Positions 1-12,116 are shown, counted from the stretch's first letter. The stretch is DNA of 64,000 bases from Hymenopellis radicata (GCA_015501595.1 JADNRX010000116.1:1-64000); one strand, 5' to 3'. Made by a program: numbers and translations. The notes: generated from the sequence alone by a model not told the origin.

Positions 1-1385
1 GGGGAAAGGGGCTATCGGTTGTCGGGAACGCGTACCCTTCTTGTCTTGTATCACAAAACTACTGGCTTTGGCGGATATACCACTCCTTTCGAATCCGACC
101 GCGTGCGCGTAAGACCGAAACATCAAGACCTTGCTTTCTCTTCACACTTTTCTTTGTCCCAATGCCGTCATCTCCGCCTTGGCTCGTATCTAATCCTCTT
201 TCAGCGCAGGCGCTTCCCGCAAACCAGTTCGTCTTTCTTAGTCTTGCAAGCTATGAAGTATTGCTTCCGACACCTGGGGGACAGATATTTTGGTCCCCAT
301 GCATCTTCAACGCGGTTCAAGGTAGACGGACAGATGGAATTGAAGGCATTCACCGGTACTTCCGCGTCGTTTTTGCCTATACCAGGAACCTGAATTACGG
401 ACACCTTCGCCTGCATGCACCTTCAGCGAGGCCCTGGATTCAATTTGAATTAAAGTCAGCTCTCTATTCCTGTAGCAGTTGGGAAAAACATCGAGGGACC
501 AATCTTCAGCGGCGATATCGGAATCAGCGAAGCCCCACAACGCGATTGACACGCCGCGTCTATGCATTAAACACGAGGCGAGTTTTTGATCTTGTGGAAG
601 TTTTCTTCTCATATCGTAGGGCCTTCTGGGGGATTCACGCGACGGCACCAAGGTGGATTTGACATGCCATTTGCCATGTACGTGTTCTTGCGTAGTTTGT
701 GTTCATCGGAGAAACGGAAATTGAGTAACAGCCTTCTTTGATGTTTGATTCGTACGTGAGGAGGGTCGTTAACTTACGGCTTTCGAGGCCTCGATAGGTG
801 GATAACGAGTTTGATTAAGTGAGGGCCCTTCTTGATATGAACGCGTCTCGCGCCTGGTACGTCGTTGATTCTTTCCTCTCAACACGCGCACAGATGAATA
901 ACGCCCCGTGTCTAGACTTTGGATATTAAACAAACTAAACCCAATGCAGTCGATTTCGCCATTGTGGCGGATCCTCGCCATATTTCATCGGGGTCTCATG
1001 ACCGATAGAATCAGTGCTGGTGAGGAGGGGCATGTCTTCCTGTGTGTGAATGCCTGGTGGAGACAAGTGAGGTGGATGGCTGTAATCTTCGTTAGTTTGT
1101 GCGCCATTCGGAAACGGAATTGGACCGCACACGCTGTGTTGGGTTAGCTATGAAGCGAGAAATCTGTTGGTAAGACCATCTTTTACTCTGGGACCTACTA
1201 AAGACTGTTTATCAGTAGCAGGTGTGTTTGTTTGGTTGTTGGCCTGGCAGTCAGAAATTCTTGACACTTGTTCACGCGATCTTGAACGCGACCAAGACGC
1301 GACTGGCCGTACAACAGCCGTAAAGTCTCGCAAGTGACGCGAATTGGTGCTTCGAGGCAAATTCATACTTATTTCTATGTTAACA
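1..1385. other. Gene-poor stretch, no supported gene
   Basis: Open frames exist on both strands but overlap one another without splice structure, recognisable domains or a clear start context. Nothing here resembles the other genes of the window. It may be degenerate intergenic DNA. Confidence 0.4.
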
Positions 1386-1853
1386 AGGTATCTTTCGGAC
1401 GAAATTCCCGGACACGGCTCCTGTTTACTGGCCACGGCGCTGTTCAGCATTGTCTTTCATGTCGTCGCCAGAAGTTGGTGAAGATCCTACAGTCTCTCCG
1501 ATATCCTTTGCAGATGCGGATGCTCCTTCTCAGATACCTGCAGCATTACAGCATGAGAAACACTTCTTTGGCATTCGGAAACAGGACACTCCCAATCGCT
1601 ATATCTTCAATGACGAATATGACAAGCGGTTCCCTGACGATGCTTACCATGAGGAGGCTACTTCAAATGCAAAAGTATGGCGCACATACGCGGAGGAAGC
1701 GGCTGCGTTTGACGCCAACATGGTCGGACAATCGCGTGATGCTTTACATGTTACAGTATTTGTACGTTGTTACAGTCATGGTGAACTGTATCTGATCTGA
1801 CACTGGAATCATAGGCTGGTCTCTTCTCCGCCGTCGTCACGTCGTTTCTTGTA
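1386..1853 (+). repeat. Segmental duplicate, copy 1 (partner near 7070-7537)
   Basis: This block shares near-identical sequence with 7070-7537. It covers about 60 bases of 5' flank (common core CCCGGACACGGCTCCTGTTT), DUF6535 exon 1, the first intron and the start of exon 2. The shared flank shows that the two gene fragments came from one duplication and not from independent family members. Confidence 0.8.
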
Positions 1854-2160
1854 CAAGCATCACAGAACTTGCAGGCAGATTATGGCGAGATGACCGCGAT
1901 ACTTCTCCACGACCTCGTGTCCATCCAGCTTGCTTTGGCTGACGGTGATTCCACTGCCAATATCACTGGCCCTTCTACCAACCCCACGACGCAGTTTGTC
2001 GCCGACGAAATTAATGTCTGGGTGAACGGCTTCTGGGCCGTCAGCCTTACTGCCAGCCTGGCCGTCGCGCCTGCGGCCGTTCTTATCAAGCAGTGGCTTT
2101 CCACTCCGGGACCCCTAGACGTCGTAGCCATGTCCGTCACTTCAGATTCACCAGCCTCAG
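1450..2160 (+). pseudogene. DUF6535 protein remnant 1
   Basis: Exon 1 (1450-1761) encodes an N-terminal segment with the family hallmarks IFNDEYDKRFPDD and WRTYAEEAAAFDANMVGQS. A GT-AG intron (1762-1814) falls where every DUF6535 gene in the window has one. Exon 2 starts AGLFSAVVTSFLVQAS and runs through the membrane segment to about 2095 (VWVNGFWAVSLTASL, KQWL). There about 26 bases are lost relative to paralogs and the frame changes; the next family motif (RSHVRHFRF) is readable only in another frame up to about 2160. The remaining 700 or so residues of the family are absent. It is a 3'-truncated pseudogene. Family assignment is from recognised motifs; no function is known for DUF6535. Confidence 0.8.
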
Positions 2161-2361
2161 GACTAGCCTCTCACATACTCGCGATTATTTGTTGTCAGTC
2201 CGATCCTGCCGTGCTGGGTTCTTCCATGATCGAGAGAAATGGAAGAAGAAGAAGAATGGCATCCGAGCGATTGCTGGTCAACCGCCCAGAGGAGGTCTAT
2301 ATACCCGCATGTGTCCCCTGATCTCACACTCGACAGCCTCGGTTAGCATCCGACGACGACG

Positions 2362-3045
2362 ATGTTGCCTTCACTGCTATTCGCTTCTTTCTTACCGCTG
2401 CTGGTAACGGCCCATTCAAAGCCCACGACGCCGGAGGAAATCGAGGCGCAGCGTGCTCTCCAGGTTGCCGCATATCACTGTGCGCCTGCAGTAGCAGCAT
2501 ACGCCGCACAGCGAAAGCGGGCGTGGCCCTTGGTGGCTCCGAAACTGGTCCCAAGCTTGGGATACAAGCTGGATTGGAGGGATATCAAGATCTGTTAAGG
2601 ATGGTGAGTGCTTTACATTGCTGAAGAAGATAAGAAACCAACACCTTTTGTAGACACGGGCGCTGACACATCTTCTTCACTGATGGAGTGTACACCCACG
2701 GCAGAAGCTGAGATCGACAACAACATCTTCCCAGAGTGGACAGCGCTACCGAATGGCACGTTCAACGCCGGCCGCCTCTCCCACGTCGGGCAGTTCTTCT
2801 TTGACGACGAGGTCAACTCTGTCGTGGACAAGATGCACCCGTACACGGCGAATCCTCTGAAGGACCGCACTCGGAACTGGCGCGACTCTCTTAACATCTT
2901 CGAGGACAGCCACGGCCCCGAGGGCCAGTTCAACCCCGTATTCAGACTCGAGTTCCTCGGGGGTGTCATCTCGCAGGGTCTCGCTGGATTCATCACCATG
3001 GGTGTCAACGGCAGCGCCAGCTTGGACAACTGGTGGAAGGGCTAA
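2362..3045 (+). pseudogene. Intradiol ring-cleavage dioxygenase, internally deleted
   Basis: The 5' part (2362 to about 2540) encodes a signal peptide (MLPSLLFASFLPLLVTA) followed by HSKPTTPEEIEAQRALQVAA, the typical start of secreted fungal intradiol dioxygenases, which open catechol-type rings. The 3' part (about 2725-3045) encodes the C-terminal end of the same family (NGTFNAGRLSHVGQFFFDDEV, RTRNWRDSLNIFEDSHGPEG, final DNWWKG and stop). Between them lie fewer than 200 bases of unrelated sequence in place of the catalytic core. The CTLTPE-type segment and the Tyr/His iron ligands of the family are not found. A TATA-like TATATACC lies near 2297-2304. The gene must be inactive as an iron enzyme. 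Assignment is from motif recognition; the deletion is seen directly. Confidence 0.8.
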
Positions 3046-3344
3046 AATGCTAATGTGCGAGGTGTAATTACAACTTAACGATTTAAGCACGAAAATACAG
3101 GATCTTTACGCCGAAGATGTCGCCCGCATCCATGATTTCATGCGATACGATACGTGTTTTGCGGAGTATCTAAAGCTACTGTAAGGTTCGACCATTCGCT
3201 AAGGTACTAGGGATTCGAAAGCCCATGTCAGATACTACTTATTCTCAGAGATGCTCGGGGTGTATCTTTCATTTCCAATGGTATTTAGCGCCGGGTTTTG
3301 TCGAGTTCAGGAATCAGACTTATCTAGCGATGTTCGACTTAAAT

Positions 3345-6315
3345 CTACGATTCCGAAGCGGCTTCTCCTAATATGATTGTACGTGCCGCCCACTCCAACC
3401 TCCTCCGGTATCGATCCTGAGCGAACATCTCTCGCAGCGCCTCATCCAAGGACACCGCACGATTGACCATCTGAACAACCTTCCCATTGAAGAAGTTCTC
3501 GAAAGGGAACGGCAAATCATCGCGATTGGAGGCTTGGCACCAGTTGATGATACCATCCAATGTGGCGCGGTGTGTATCCCACCAGGAAGAGTCTTTAGGG
3601 CATAACTGCAGCAAAGTCGGCGTATCGGGCACCCCGTTAGAAGCGATCACGATGAATGTGAGGATGAAAGTTCTTGGCTGGTGCAAGTATTCAAAAAATT
3701 CATGCGCTGACGCGGAACTCAGTGCTTGTAAACCGAGAATAAAGGCGCAAAGAGCCTGAGAAGATCTGAAGAGGAAGTAGGCATCATGATTATCGTAATC
3801 CGCAATGTACATTTCCGAAAGCATCCACATCCATCCGCCATCGATAAAGGCTCGATACATTGCTGCATTACCAATGCCAAGTGCGCATTCCATCAGGTCA
3901 ACAGCATTGTAAAGGAGGCCGAAACGATGTTGGCATCGAGACGGGTGATAGGCGGGCACCTGTAACAGATGGTGGAATGAGGGGAACACAAATTCATGCT
4001 GGCATGACGAGGCGAATCTAGTCGATAGACGAATGATGGTGGAAAGGGAATCACTAAGCAGGTCATGGAGTTTTGGATGCTGCCAGCCTGCTGCATTGTA
4101 GTCACAGATTGGAGTATTATCGATGATAGCACGAAGAAGATTGAATAATGGTGCCGAAAAGCAGGGATATGCCTTAAGGATGGTGTGGTACTCAAAATCA
4201 AAGATATTCAGGACATCTGTAAGAAGCTGCAAATGGCGACAACTTCCTACATCTGTATGTGATGCACAAAGTTCATCCGCAACATAACACAGTGCATATT
4301 TACCCGCCTTGTAGAGTAGTCGATAGCGTGGTGGCAACATAGGAGGAAGGCCGTCATCCACAGATGAGAGCATGTTCAAAAGACAGGCTTGTACGGACTC
4401 TGAGATGTCGCCCAAATGGAAGGTCAAAGCATCACATAGCCTCACTGTAGTACTCTGACCTGTCCTACGCCGAACTGATAGAGGCTCATGAGGTCTATCG
4501 GGGACTTCGGAAGCGGGAAGAAAGAGAGAGATTATATGGGCGTAGTCCTGACCGGAAAGATCTTCGGGACTGCCGACTTGGAAACAATACCACGAGTTAG
4601 CTGCCAGTGCAGACCGCACTAGCACCACCCATATGACAGGATGTAATTTGAGTTTGTTGAAGGTGCAGAAGAACTTTCGAAGGTCTCTACCATGCAATTG
4701 GGTCCCTATACGATATGGCTCGGACAGAGCGCACCCGGCCCATGCAGCTGCCATGAACCGAGGTTCATGGAAATTATGATCCAAGTCGGGCAAATATGTG
4801 TTCAATTGCCAAGAATCCTTTGGAAAGAAACATAGTGATCGATTGAGGACACTTTCGTAGCCAATCGCGGGACGCATGGTGCTAAAGATACCACCAATCT
4901 CGGACGACTGCCGAAACAGACGGAAGTGCACGTCATTAATTTCGGCTTGACCTTCCCAAGTTGCCTGTGCATACGCCTCAACGTCGGGCGGGAGCCCCCG
5001 ATTGCTTGTACCACAACGCTATGAACAGTGGGATTGGACGAGACTTTGAACAGCCAATCAAGGGCGTCGACGGAGAGCTTATTATATTCTGACTCAACCG
5101 CTCTCGTCTCTAGCTGGTTGAGCGTTGCTAATGGGGACCAGTACAAACGAACACGGCTGAACTTGATATCTGGAGTGTGAAGGTGGAGAAAACGATGTAT
5201 CCAGTGCCGACAGCTTGAGAGCCCGTCGTACGCCAGACGTCGGACATGTCTGGATATGGAATGTGAGACTTTCCTGATAATGAGGCAAGTGTGATGGATG
5301 AAGTCCGTCAATGGGGTTTGATACGGACATTGCGGGAAGAAGATCGGCAGAGCATTGCTAATGAGGTATAACAGACAGAGGACAAGCGTGAATACGCCGA
5401 CCGCACAGGCCAGTGATGTGCGCAAAGGAATGAAGAAAATCATGAGCCCAGCGAGGAATAAAGTAAGGGATGCATGCATGACAATGGGTAAGAGTCCCGT
5501 GATAACGCTCACGCGCCATTTCTGGAGACCGACAAATCGGTAATGGCGAAGATGGCTGCGCGCTCCCGGCGTGCCAGATGGTATGGATGTGTAGTGATGC
5601 AACCACTGCTTGACCAGAACAGCCGAAAGAGCCACAACAAGGCTCGCTGTGAGACTGATGACCCATAGACCATTCACCCACACAGTGATAGAGTCTGGTC
5701 TGAAAGTCTGCATAGGATTGACGGACGGAGCAGTGATGTTCAGCTGGGACGAGGGACCTTCGGCTATGGATAGCTGAATGGCGACGAGGTCATATAAGAG
5801 AATCGCAGACATTGCGGTGTAGTCTGCCTGTAGGCTCTGTGACACCTGCACCAGGAACGAGGTTACCACGGCTGAGAAAAGACCAGCCTAAGATGATATA
5901 CATTGTTGAGTGAAGTCATAGTGTTAACGCGAACACTCACAAATACAAGCATGACATCGAGACCGTCGCGAGCTTGTCCAACAAACATCGCATCGAATGC
6001 GGCCGCCTCTTCGCCGTATGCACGCCATACCCGCGCGTTGGGAGCGGTCTCCTCACCATACGGGTCTTCGGGAAATCGCTCCTCGTAGTTGTCGTTGAAG
6101 GGGCGCTGATATTGGTTGGGACCCTGCTTCAGGACACCGAAGAAAGGTTGTCCTGCTGAAACCTGTGGCGGGACCGTACCATTTGGAATAGGTTCTTGTG
6201 CGCCGGACGCCTGTACAGCTGACGTAGATGGCCCCGGTTCTGAAGGAGGCGCCGGTGCGCTGTCGATGGAATTTTGAAAAGGGGTTGAATCGTTCGATAC
6301 TTCGGGGTCTGACAT
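3345..6315 (-). CDS. DUF6535 membrane protein, one frameshift
   Basis: Exon 1 is 6315-5941, starting MSDPEVSNDS; exon 2 is 5887-3345. Exon 1 has a Ser/Pro-rich tail and the block NDNYEERFPEDPYGEE. After the intron come AGLFSAVVTSFLVQVSQ and two or more membrane segments (VWVNGLWVISLTASLVVAL, and a hydrophobic stretch after KWRVSVI), then a long soluble helical C-terminus. Near 4995-4999 (C5 on the + strand) one base is missing: paralogs read AIGGLP here, while this copy drops into a wrong frame and stops soon after. Downstream the right frame resumes and continues to 3345. Restoring one base makes exon 2 a multiple of three and gives about 972 aa, close to the intact paralog (958 aa). Sequencing error and true mutation cannot be told apart here. 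Function is unknown. Confidence 0.75.
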
Positions 6316-7069
6316 CGAGACTTGGGCAGTGAGGTGGGCTGTGGGAGGTAAGTAAGTAACTTATAGTGGCAGCCGCACCGCCTATGAGCTGTAGTCAATG
6401 CAGGGGATGAATCATGATAGAAGCATCCGCACAGTGCATTGTACTGCAGCCTACAGCCAATGAGGCTAGGCTGGCGGACCATCTGACAGCTGTAATGACA
6501 TGGGTGTGAAGCACGCAGTTAACGAGGCCATTTCTATTGATAGCCCAGCCTGGGAGCTCTTACAGAGCGTTTGTTGAAGAAGTCTGCTCCTTTATCCGAG
6601 CCGATGGATCCCTCCCGGCCATCTGGAATATGTGTTTAAGTATTTACATTCAAGAGATAAATGGAGAGCAACGTACGGCTGTCAAGTTTTACACCAAGTT
6701 CTGTGCTGAGAACAGAATGAGCAGATTTTGAATAACGTTGACCAGAGGCGGAAAGCAACAATTTCACGACTGGGGAATCGCCAGTGACAGAAGGACATAA
6801 TGTAATTCCAGTACAAAACAAATTGGTTCCATTGAGACAAGTCTTCCTAGACTAACCGCTTGCGTGAGGTGGGAAAAGGGGAGACTCGTTCGGCCTAAGT
6901 CGTCCGAGTCGACCTTGGGGTGAGCAGAGAAGGGGACTGAAACCTCCAACCATCCTCTGCTCCACAAACACGAGCGGTTCGAGGTCTTGATCCGCTCGAG
7001 ATTGAATACGCACGACTGTCACTGGTCGCGGTACGGAAGAGAAGAGCCACGGCGTCACGTGTTCTCTAA
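6316..7069. other. Intergenic, nothing recognised
   Basis: Upstream region of the minus-strand DUF6535 gene and of the duplicated fragment that follows. No credible exon chain or repeat structure was seen. Confidence 0.4.
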
Positions 7070-7537
7070 AGGTATCCTTCGGCCGCAATTCCCGGACACG
7101 GCTCCTGTTTACTGCGGCGCTGTTCTGTCTTTCATGTCGTCGCCAGAAGTTGGTGAAGATCCTACAGTCTCTCCGATATCCTTTTCAGATGCGGATGCTC
7201 CTTCTCACTGGATACCTGCAGCATTACAGCACGAGAAACACTTCTTTGGCATTCGGAAACAGGACACTCCCAATCGCTATATCTTCAATGACGAATATGA
7301 CAAGCGGTTCCCTGACGATGCCCACTGTGAGGAGACTACTTGAAATGCGAACGTATGGCGCACATACACGGAGGAAGCCGCTGCGTTTGACGCCAACATG
7401 GTCGGACAATCGCGTGATGGTTTAGATGTTATGCTTGTATTTGTACGTTGTTACAGTCATGGTGAACTGTATCTGACACTTGAATCATAGGCTGGTCTCT
7501 TCTCTGCCGTCGTCACGTCATTTCTTGTACAAGCATC
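7070..7537 (+). repeat. Segmental duplicate, copy 2 (partner 1386-1853)
   Basis: Same content as the block at 1386-1853, including the 5' flank, and at least 90% identical by eye. Homology ends abruptly just after CAAGCATCAC in exon 2. Confidence 0.8.
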
Positions 7538-7540
7538 ACT
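7134..7540 (+). pseudogene. DUF6535 protein remnant 2
   Basis: Exon 1 (7134-7442) starts MSSPEVGEDPTVSP and carries the family block IFNDEYDKRFPDD. A TGA at 7341-7343 interrupts it where remnant 1 reads TCA, so a single C-to-G change created the stop. The frame then continues (NANVWRTYTEEAAAFDANM). The intron is 7443-7490, and exon 2 keeps only AGLFSAVVTSFLVQAS before homology ends. Two independent lesions (nonsense and truncation) mark it as a pseudogene. Its residue DGLDVMLVF is closer to intact paralogs than the DALHVTVF of remnant 1. Confidence 0.8.
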
Positions 7541-7780
7541 GAAGAGATGGGCAAGGAATGTACTATCTGACGATTTTTATATTGCAGAGGTGTAGCAGCA
7601 CTGGCGGTCTTCGGTGAACAGCTTCAACAAACTTGTATACCCCCGATCACAGCTTTCAGTACATTCATGGTCTCGTCCGTTCCGACTTCCTTAGTACTGG
7701 CGTCGCTGTAAGCTGTTACGGCGTACAGCATTCGACCAAACATTACACTCATCCGCGCAGCCTCTCACCCCCACAGCGCA

Positions 7781-8267
7781 ATGCTCGTCGTCGACGTCTC
7801 CAGCACCTGCGACGCGCTCGAGTCTAAAGCGCCGTACTCCATTCCATGCGGTCATGTTTTCTGCAGGGCGTCAGTGCAGTGGCCGGTGTTATCTAGCGTT
7901 GAACTGATTGATACGCTCTCCAGCTGCCTGCTTAGTACGCCACGGGCGCCGCGAATCTGAGCGCCGATGCCCATTATGCCGCGCCCCGTATGTGGATGGC
8001 GAGATGCACAGGTTACAACTTGGGTATACTACACAGGCGGAAAGCTCCAAGCCGTCGGATTTGAACGAGGAGATGGAACTTGTTCGGGCGTACATTGACT
8101 ATTTCGCGCCTGAGGAAGGGCAGCGCGCTGGTGGCAGTTCCGATGATAGATGTATTGCGCTTATGGAGGCTGCGTCTGAACGCAGGAAGCTGGGAAAGGT
8201 TTGTTGTGATTTCGTTATATTCCAGTCATTTCCTGACGAGTTTTTAGAGTTGCGGTTACTTGAATAG
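7781..8267 (+). pseudogene. Small RING-finger gene, broken (RING-A)
   Basis: The start reads MLVVDVSSTCD and then jumps to KAPYSIPCGHVFCR. The intact relative at 12945-13911 has STCDVCYDALSSSTGSAKAPYSIPCGHVFCR, so the second zinc-binding Cys and its loop are deleted. A GT-AG intron follows at the position conserved in the family. The second RING half (ESERRCPLCRAPYVDGEMHRLQL) and the helical stretch EEMELVRAYIDYFAPE are intact, but a short deletion after the acceptor puts them out of frame with exon 1. With a lost zinc ligand and a frameshift, a functional E3-type RING is unlikely. Confidence 0.7.
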
Positions 8268-8744
8268 GTTTCTCCACTTGGTTTCAAGCGGATAGAGCAA
8301 GTTGGTGTTTTTGTTTTCCTCGTTGAAGCTATAGGCCAGGTCCTAGGTGACTATGTATTCGTTCACTGGCTCGAAATCTCGTTTTTTCACTGCATGTTAT
8401 GCCTGTCCGTCGTCTTTTTTTGATTACTGGACGAACGTCACCTCCGTACATGTAACCGCCGTTCTTTCGCCCTCATCCAATGAAAATGCACTATTACATT
8501 GGATAGAGGCAGGATCCTCCCTGTATTTTCAAATTCCCCATTAATGACACAGCCACCGAGTCTTTTGACCTAAACCACCATTGCCATTGGTATTGTCGCT
8601 GCTACGATCTCTTCTGCAATGCTTTGGACCTCGCTTGGAAAATGTAGACGTACAACGGCACTTATCATTGTCATCTAAGCGTTATCAGGACCATCACTGC
8701 GGCATAGTCACTCTCACACGCGCCCTTCTCTTCCTTGCACCCTC
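8268..8744. other. Intergenic between two RING genes
   Basis: No gene supported. The stretch probably holds the 3' end of the broken RING gene and the promoter of the next. Confidence 0.35.
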
Positions 8745-9600
8745 ATGCTTACGCTCCACCCTTCCAGTACCTGCGATATATGCTATGAACTGTACAAGGG
8801 GGCTCCGGGGACTCCTCACGCGCCGCATTCTATTCCGTGCGGGCACGTTTTCTGTAAAGAGTACGTGTTTTTTGTCAATGCTTGACTAACAATAACGAAC
8901 CTTGTGTCCAACAGATGTTTGACCTCTGTCGTGCCTCGCTTATGCCCATTCTGTCGTCACCCGTTTGCGGTGCAGACGATCCGCAAGCTGCATCTCGGCG
9001 CGCCAGAGCCATCGGATAAGGATCGCGAGATGGAGCTTATTCGCAAATTATTGCAGGCGATGGACGAGTCTGATGTCGGTCATTTCATTGCAGATGAGGA
9101 AGTTGTAGAGTGGCTTTGTGGCGGAAAGGTGTGCCAAGTTTTTTGAACCATCAAGGATTCGGCTGACATTCGACTAGGATGGTACCATTCTGCCGCGCGT
9201 AGTCAAGCTCGTGGAGGAGTGCGACCGGTTGAGTGTACAGCACCGCAGGGACAAGACGCGCATCCAGGCGCTTGAATATGCGAGTCGACGACTTGCACAG
9301 ATTGCCGATTCGTGTGATGTCCACGAGTTGCAGGCGTTGCAAGAGTAAGACGACAGCCTGCCTTGGTCTTGTTACTTTGAGCTAAACGCCTTTGCGTTTA
9401 GGGAGGTCGATCGCGGCCGTATACGTATTGCAAACCTAGAAAATGAAATCGACCAAGTTCGCATGGCACTCTTCCGGGCGCCTGTGCGAACTGTGGATCC
9501 GGCTCTAGAGAAGGATAGTATTAGTTGTATAAGGCGACGCGAAGAGAGGGATGTCGCATTTGAAAGTGTTATCCGCGCCTTAGCTCTGCGTAAGGTTTGA
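8745..9600 (+). CDS. RING-finger coiled-coil protein (RING-B)
   Basis: Four exons (8745-8860, 8915-9128, 9178-9344, 9402-9600) join in frame to 231 aa. Residues 8 to about 60 form a C3HC4 RING: CDICYE, IPCGHVFCKEC and LCPFCR supply the zinc ligands. Behind it is a charged helical tail (DREMELIRKLLQAM; EYASRRLAQIAD; IANLENEIDQVRMALF) likely to form a coiled coil. The family role would be ubiquitin-ligase activity, with no substrate indicated. Exon 1 is exactly 116 nt, as in RING-C, and splits the codon just before the RING Cys of KEC, so the two are true paralogs. All four introns/exon joins use GT-AG. The start is the first ATG that places the RING at the N-terminus. Confidence 0.8.
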
Positions 9601-9821
9601 CCTGACTGTCGTTCAAGTTGATTTCCATAAAATTTCTCGTCTGTACTCCTGCTATCTGGGCGTTTCACTGCGTGTATCCCTAGTTCTTACAATATGTTTA
9701 TATTATTGAGTGCAAGCCCTCACTCGGTTTCCAAATCTGGTCGATCGAAGAACTTGACACTTTACCACCACCATATACCCCCAAAATGCTCAGTTCGTCT
9801 TGACAATTCGCCTCCGTCCCC

Positions 9822-10831
9822 ATGGATCCCAATACTGCCTGTATCAAGGCCACCGCGTACGGCGGCAGAGGCGTTTTCGCCACGAAATCGATACCAAAAG
9901 ACACGCTCATCCTGACAGCGACACCGTACGCCTCCGTCGTCTACCACGTCTATCGCAAAGAGGTCTGCGCAGAATGCCTCGCCTACGCCTTCGACTCGAA
10001 TCGGAATACCTGGAACGTCAAGCACGAACCCGCCGGTGTATGGTTCTGTTCTACCGTCTGCTGTGACGCGTGGATCGTCCAGCACGGAAAGCTAGCGGAG
10101 ACACTGCACAAGTCGATGGAGAGGCTGGCAAAGATGGGAAAGGCGTCCATCGTTGGCACGGTCTTGGCGGTGACCAAGGAGAGCATCAACGAAGCCTGGC
10201 GACGCCCGCTAAAACTGTCGACATCGCTGTCGGAGCTGGAACTCGATACAGCGCGATTCGTCGTATCTGGGATCATAAGACGGCACCAGTACCCCGATAG
10301 CTGGACGGATCTTCTCCAACTTCAGGACAACGAGCTGGCGTACCTCACCGCACACCCAGAGGCGCTCGCCTCGTCTCTGCGTATCGGCGCCTTTGTCTGT
10401 GAGGCGGTCAAAGCTGTCAAATTCGATTTCGATGTCCTTGATATGGTCCGGCAGATGCTCGCACGGGACCAAGGAAACGTCTTTGGATTATACGAGATGG
10501 AGGGGGATACAGAGATGTTTGGATTCGCGATGTACACGTGGGGCTCGTACTTTAATCATGGTGTGTTGAACTGCTCATTTCGATGGTATACTAAGTCTCT
10601 GTAGATTGTACTCCGAACATTCGCAAGGAACGACAGGGACGATGTATGGCCTTTTACACCGCTCGAGATATACACTCTGGCGAGGAACTCTGTATCAGTT
10701 ACATAGACATCAAGGATACGGTCGCACAACGCCAGGAAGAGCTGATGAAGGAGTGGTACTTTCGGTGTATTTGTCGCAAGTGCAACGACGAGTTTGTTTT
10801 TTCTTTTCGATTTGCAGACCTCCGCTCATAG
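9822..10831 (+). CDS. SET-domain protein, SMYD/Set5-like
   Basis: Two exons (9822-10560 and 10605-10831) encode 321 aa. The N-terminus [19 protein letters not shown] is the typical start of a SET domain. An inserted Cys-rich patch (CAECLAYAF...[11 protein letters not shown]) resembles a reduced MYND finger. The C-terminal catalytic part spans the intron: [14 protein letters not shown], then [11 protein letters not shown] with the conserved Tyr, then a post-SET-like [10 protein letters not shown]. This is the split-SET architecture of SMYD/Set5 protein lysine methyltransferases (S-adenosylmethionine donor). The target is unknown. The model has no frameshift, unlike several neighbours. Confidence 0.85.
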
Positions 10832-10961
10832 GTTAACAGGCGTGGTTCCATAGACAACTAGAATCTAGACGCAAGACAAGACTAGAATTAGAGAACGGTA
10901 TAACTACTAACGAATAGATAAAGCGGTAATAAAGGGTTTAATGTTTTAACAGTCGGGGCCG

Positions 10962-11530
10962 TTGAATGGTGCTGCACCCGAACAGGTGTCTCCGAACGAC
11001 ACAAATTGGGCCGTTCAATTGGTAATCGTTGCTCGCGAAAGTGATCCATACGCTACCGTCGCTGTCTCTACGCTCCTGTCTGCTTATCTCGCTTCAATTC
11101 CTCGGAATCACCTATCATGTGATGCTCTTTCAATGTTTAAAGAACACCTTTGCCGAGACTTGGTATCCCTCACTGTAAGTCGTCGTCTACCAATGTAGAT
11201 TGTTTCTGATTTAGTGCATAGGGCGAAAGTGACACCCTAGCGGGTTTGCTGGAGGACGATGCAGATACCTTTTTCTTCTTCCAACCAGCCGAAGACGGTG
11301 CGTATTTGGTATGCCTTGTGCGTGTGGTATTCTCGACGCCCTAATCACTCCGCTGACAGATCAAGTTCCCGCACGAGGATTTCGACCCGACTGACACAGA
11401 TTGTTTCGAAGGCCATGTACGTTGTCTCCCATGTACATGCTGTCCTTTTGGGTACGCATGGCACCTCAGAACGGAAAGGAGTCCCAGCGTTGGTAATGAA
11501 CGCGCGCATACGTTCTTCTCGGCGATAACC
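10962..11530 (+). pseudogene. Unidentified gene remnant
   Basis: Protein-like segments separated by plausible GT-AG introns are visible: VSPNDTNWAVQLVIVARESD to about 11177, GESDTLAGLLEDDADTFFFF to about 11297, and KFPHEDFDPTDTDCFEGH after 11360. The last two are not in the same frame. No start codon or domain is convincing. It may be a decayed gene of unknown type. Confidence 0.3.
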
Positions 11531-11848
11531 AATCACGACAATCATCGGAGATGAGATGATTTATCTTATTGTGGTCGCACGTCTAAAACCCAAAGACGAG
11601 GGTGGCGGATAATAAATACACGGCAAATCAATCCATATCGCAGAACATCTACCCCATGGTCGCAAACACGGGCCTGAACCTTTGCAGGATCACGAGTAAG
11701 GCACCCTTCGTTAACGCCTGTGAAGTAGGACCTGTTAACATGCGGATAGTTAGATATGTGGACTTCCATGAACGTGCGGATAGCCTCGCCATTGTACCAG
11801 TCGTTTGAGAAATCTCTATCTTGAAATTTCAGAACTATAAACACGCTC

Positions 11849-12116
11849 GTGATTGAATACCTATCAGCCAACGGAAACGACTTAGTACGATCCAGCCGCC
11901 GACGTTCCCGCCATCCATTGGCTGAGGTGCAGCCATCGCCCACCTTCAACTCTTTGAGGGCCTGCGCGCGCTCAAAGTCGTCGTCCGAGCAGCTGAAGGT
12001 GCGTCGAGGATGTCGAAGAGCAGCACAGGGCTTGCCAGGTGGCTGTGGTTGCGCGCGGGGCCGATGCGGGCCGCTGCTAATGAGGAGAGGGTGAGGGCGC
12101 TGAAGAAGAATAACAT
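11849..12116 (-). pseudogene. Possible small secreted protein with frameshift
   Basis: From 12116 the minus strand reads MLFFFSALTLSSLAAARIGP, a good signal peptide. In a second frame the downstream sequence reads FSCSDDDFERAQALKELKVG then DGCTSANGW, which looks like a Cys-containing mature domain. One base change between them would join the two. Because the frames do not connect as given, and I do not recognise a family, this is only a candidate. Confidence 0.35.

Noticed and set aside
162..662. Open frame of 166 codons at the window start
   Set aside because: Overlaps equally long frames on both strands, low-complexity composition, no domain, no splice or promoter context.
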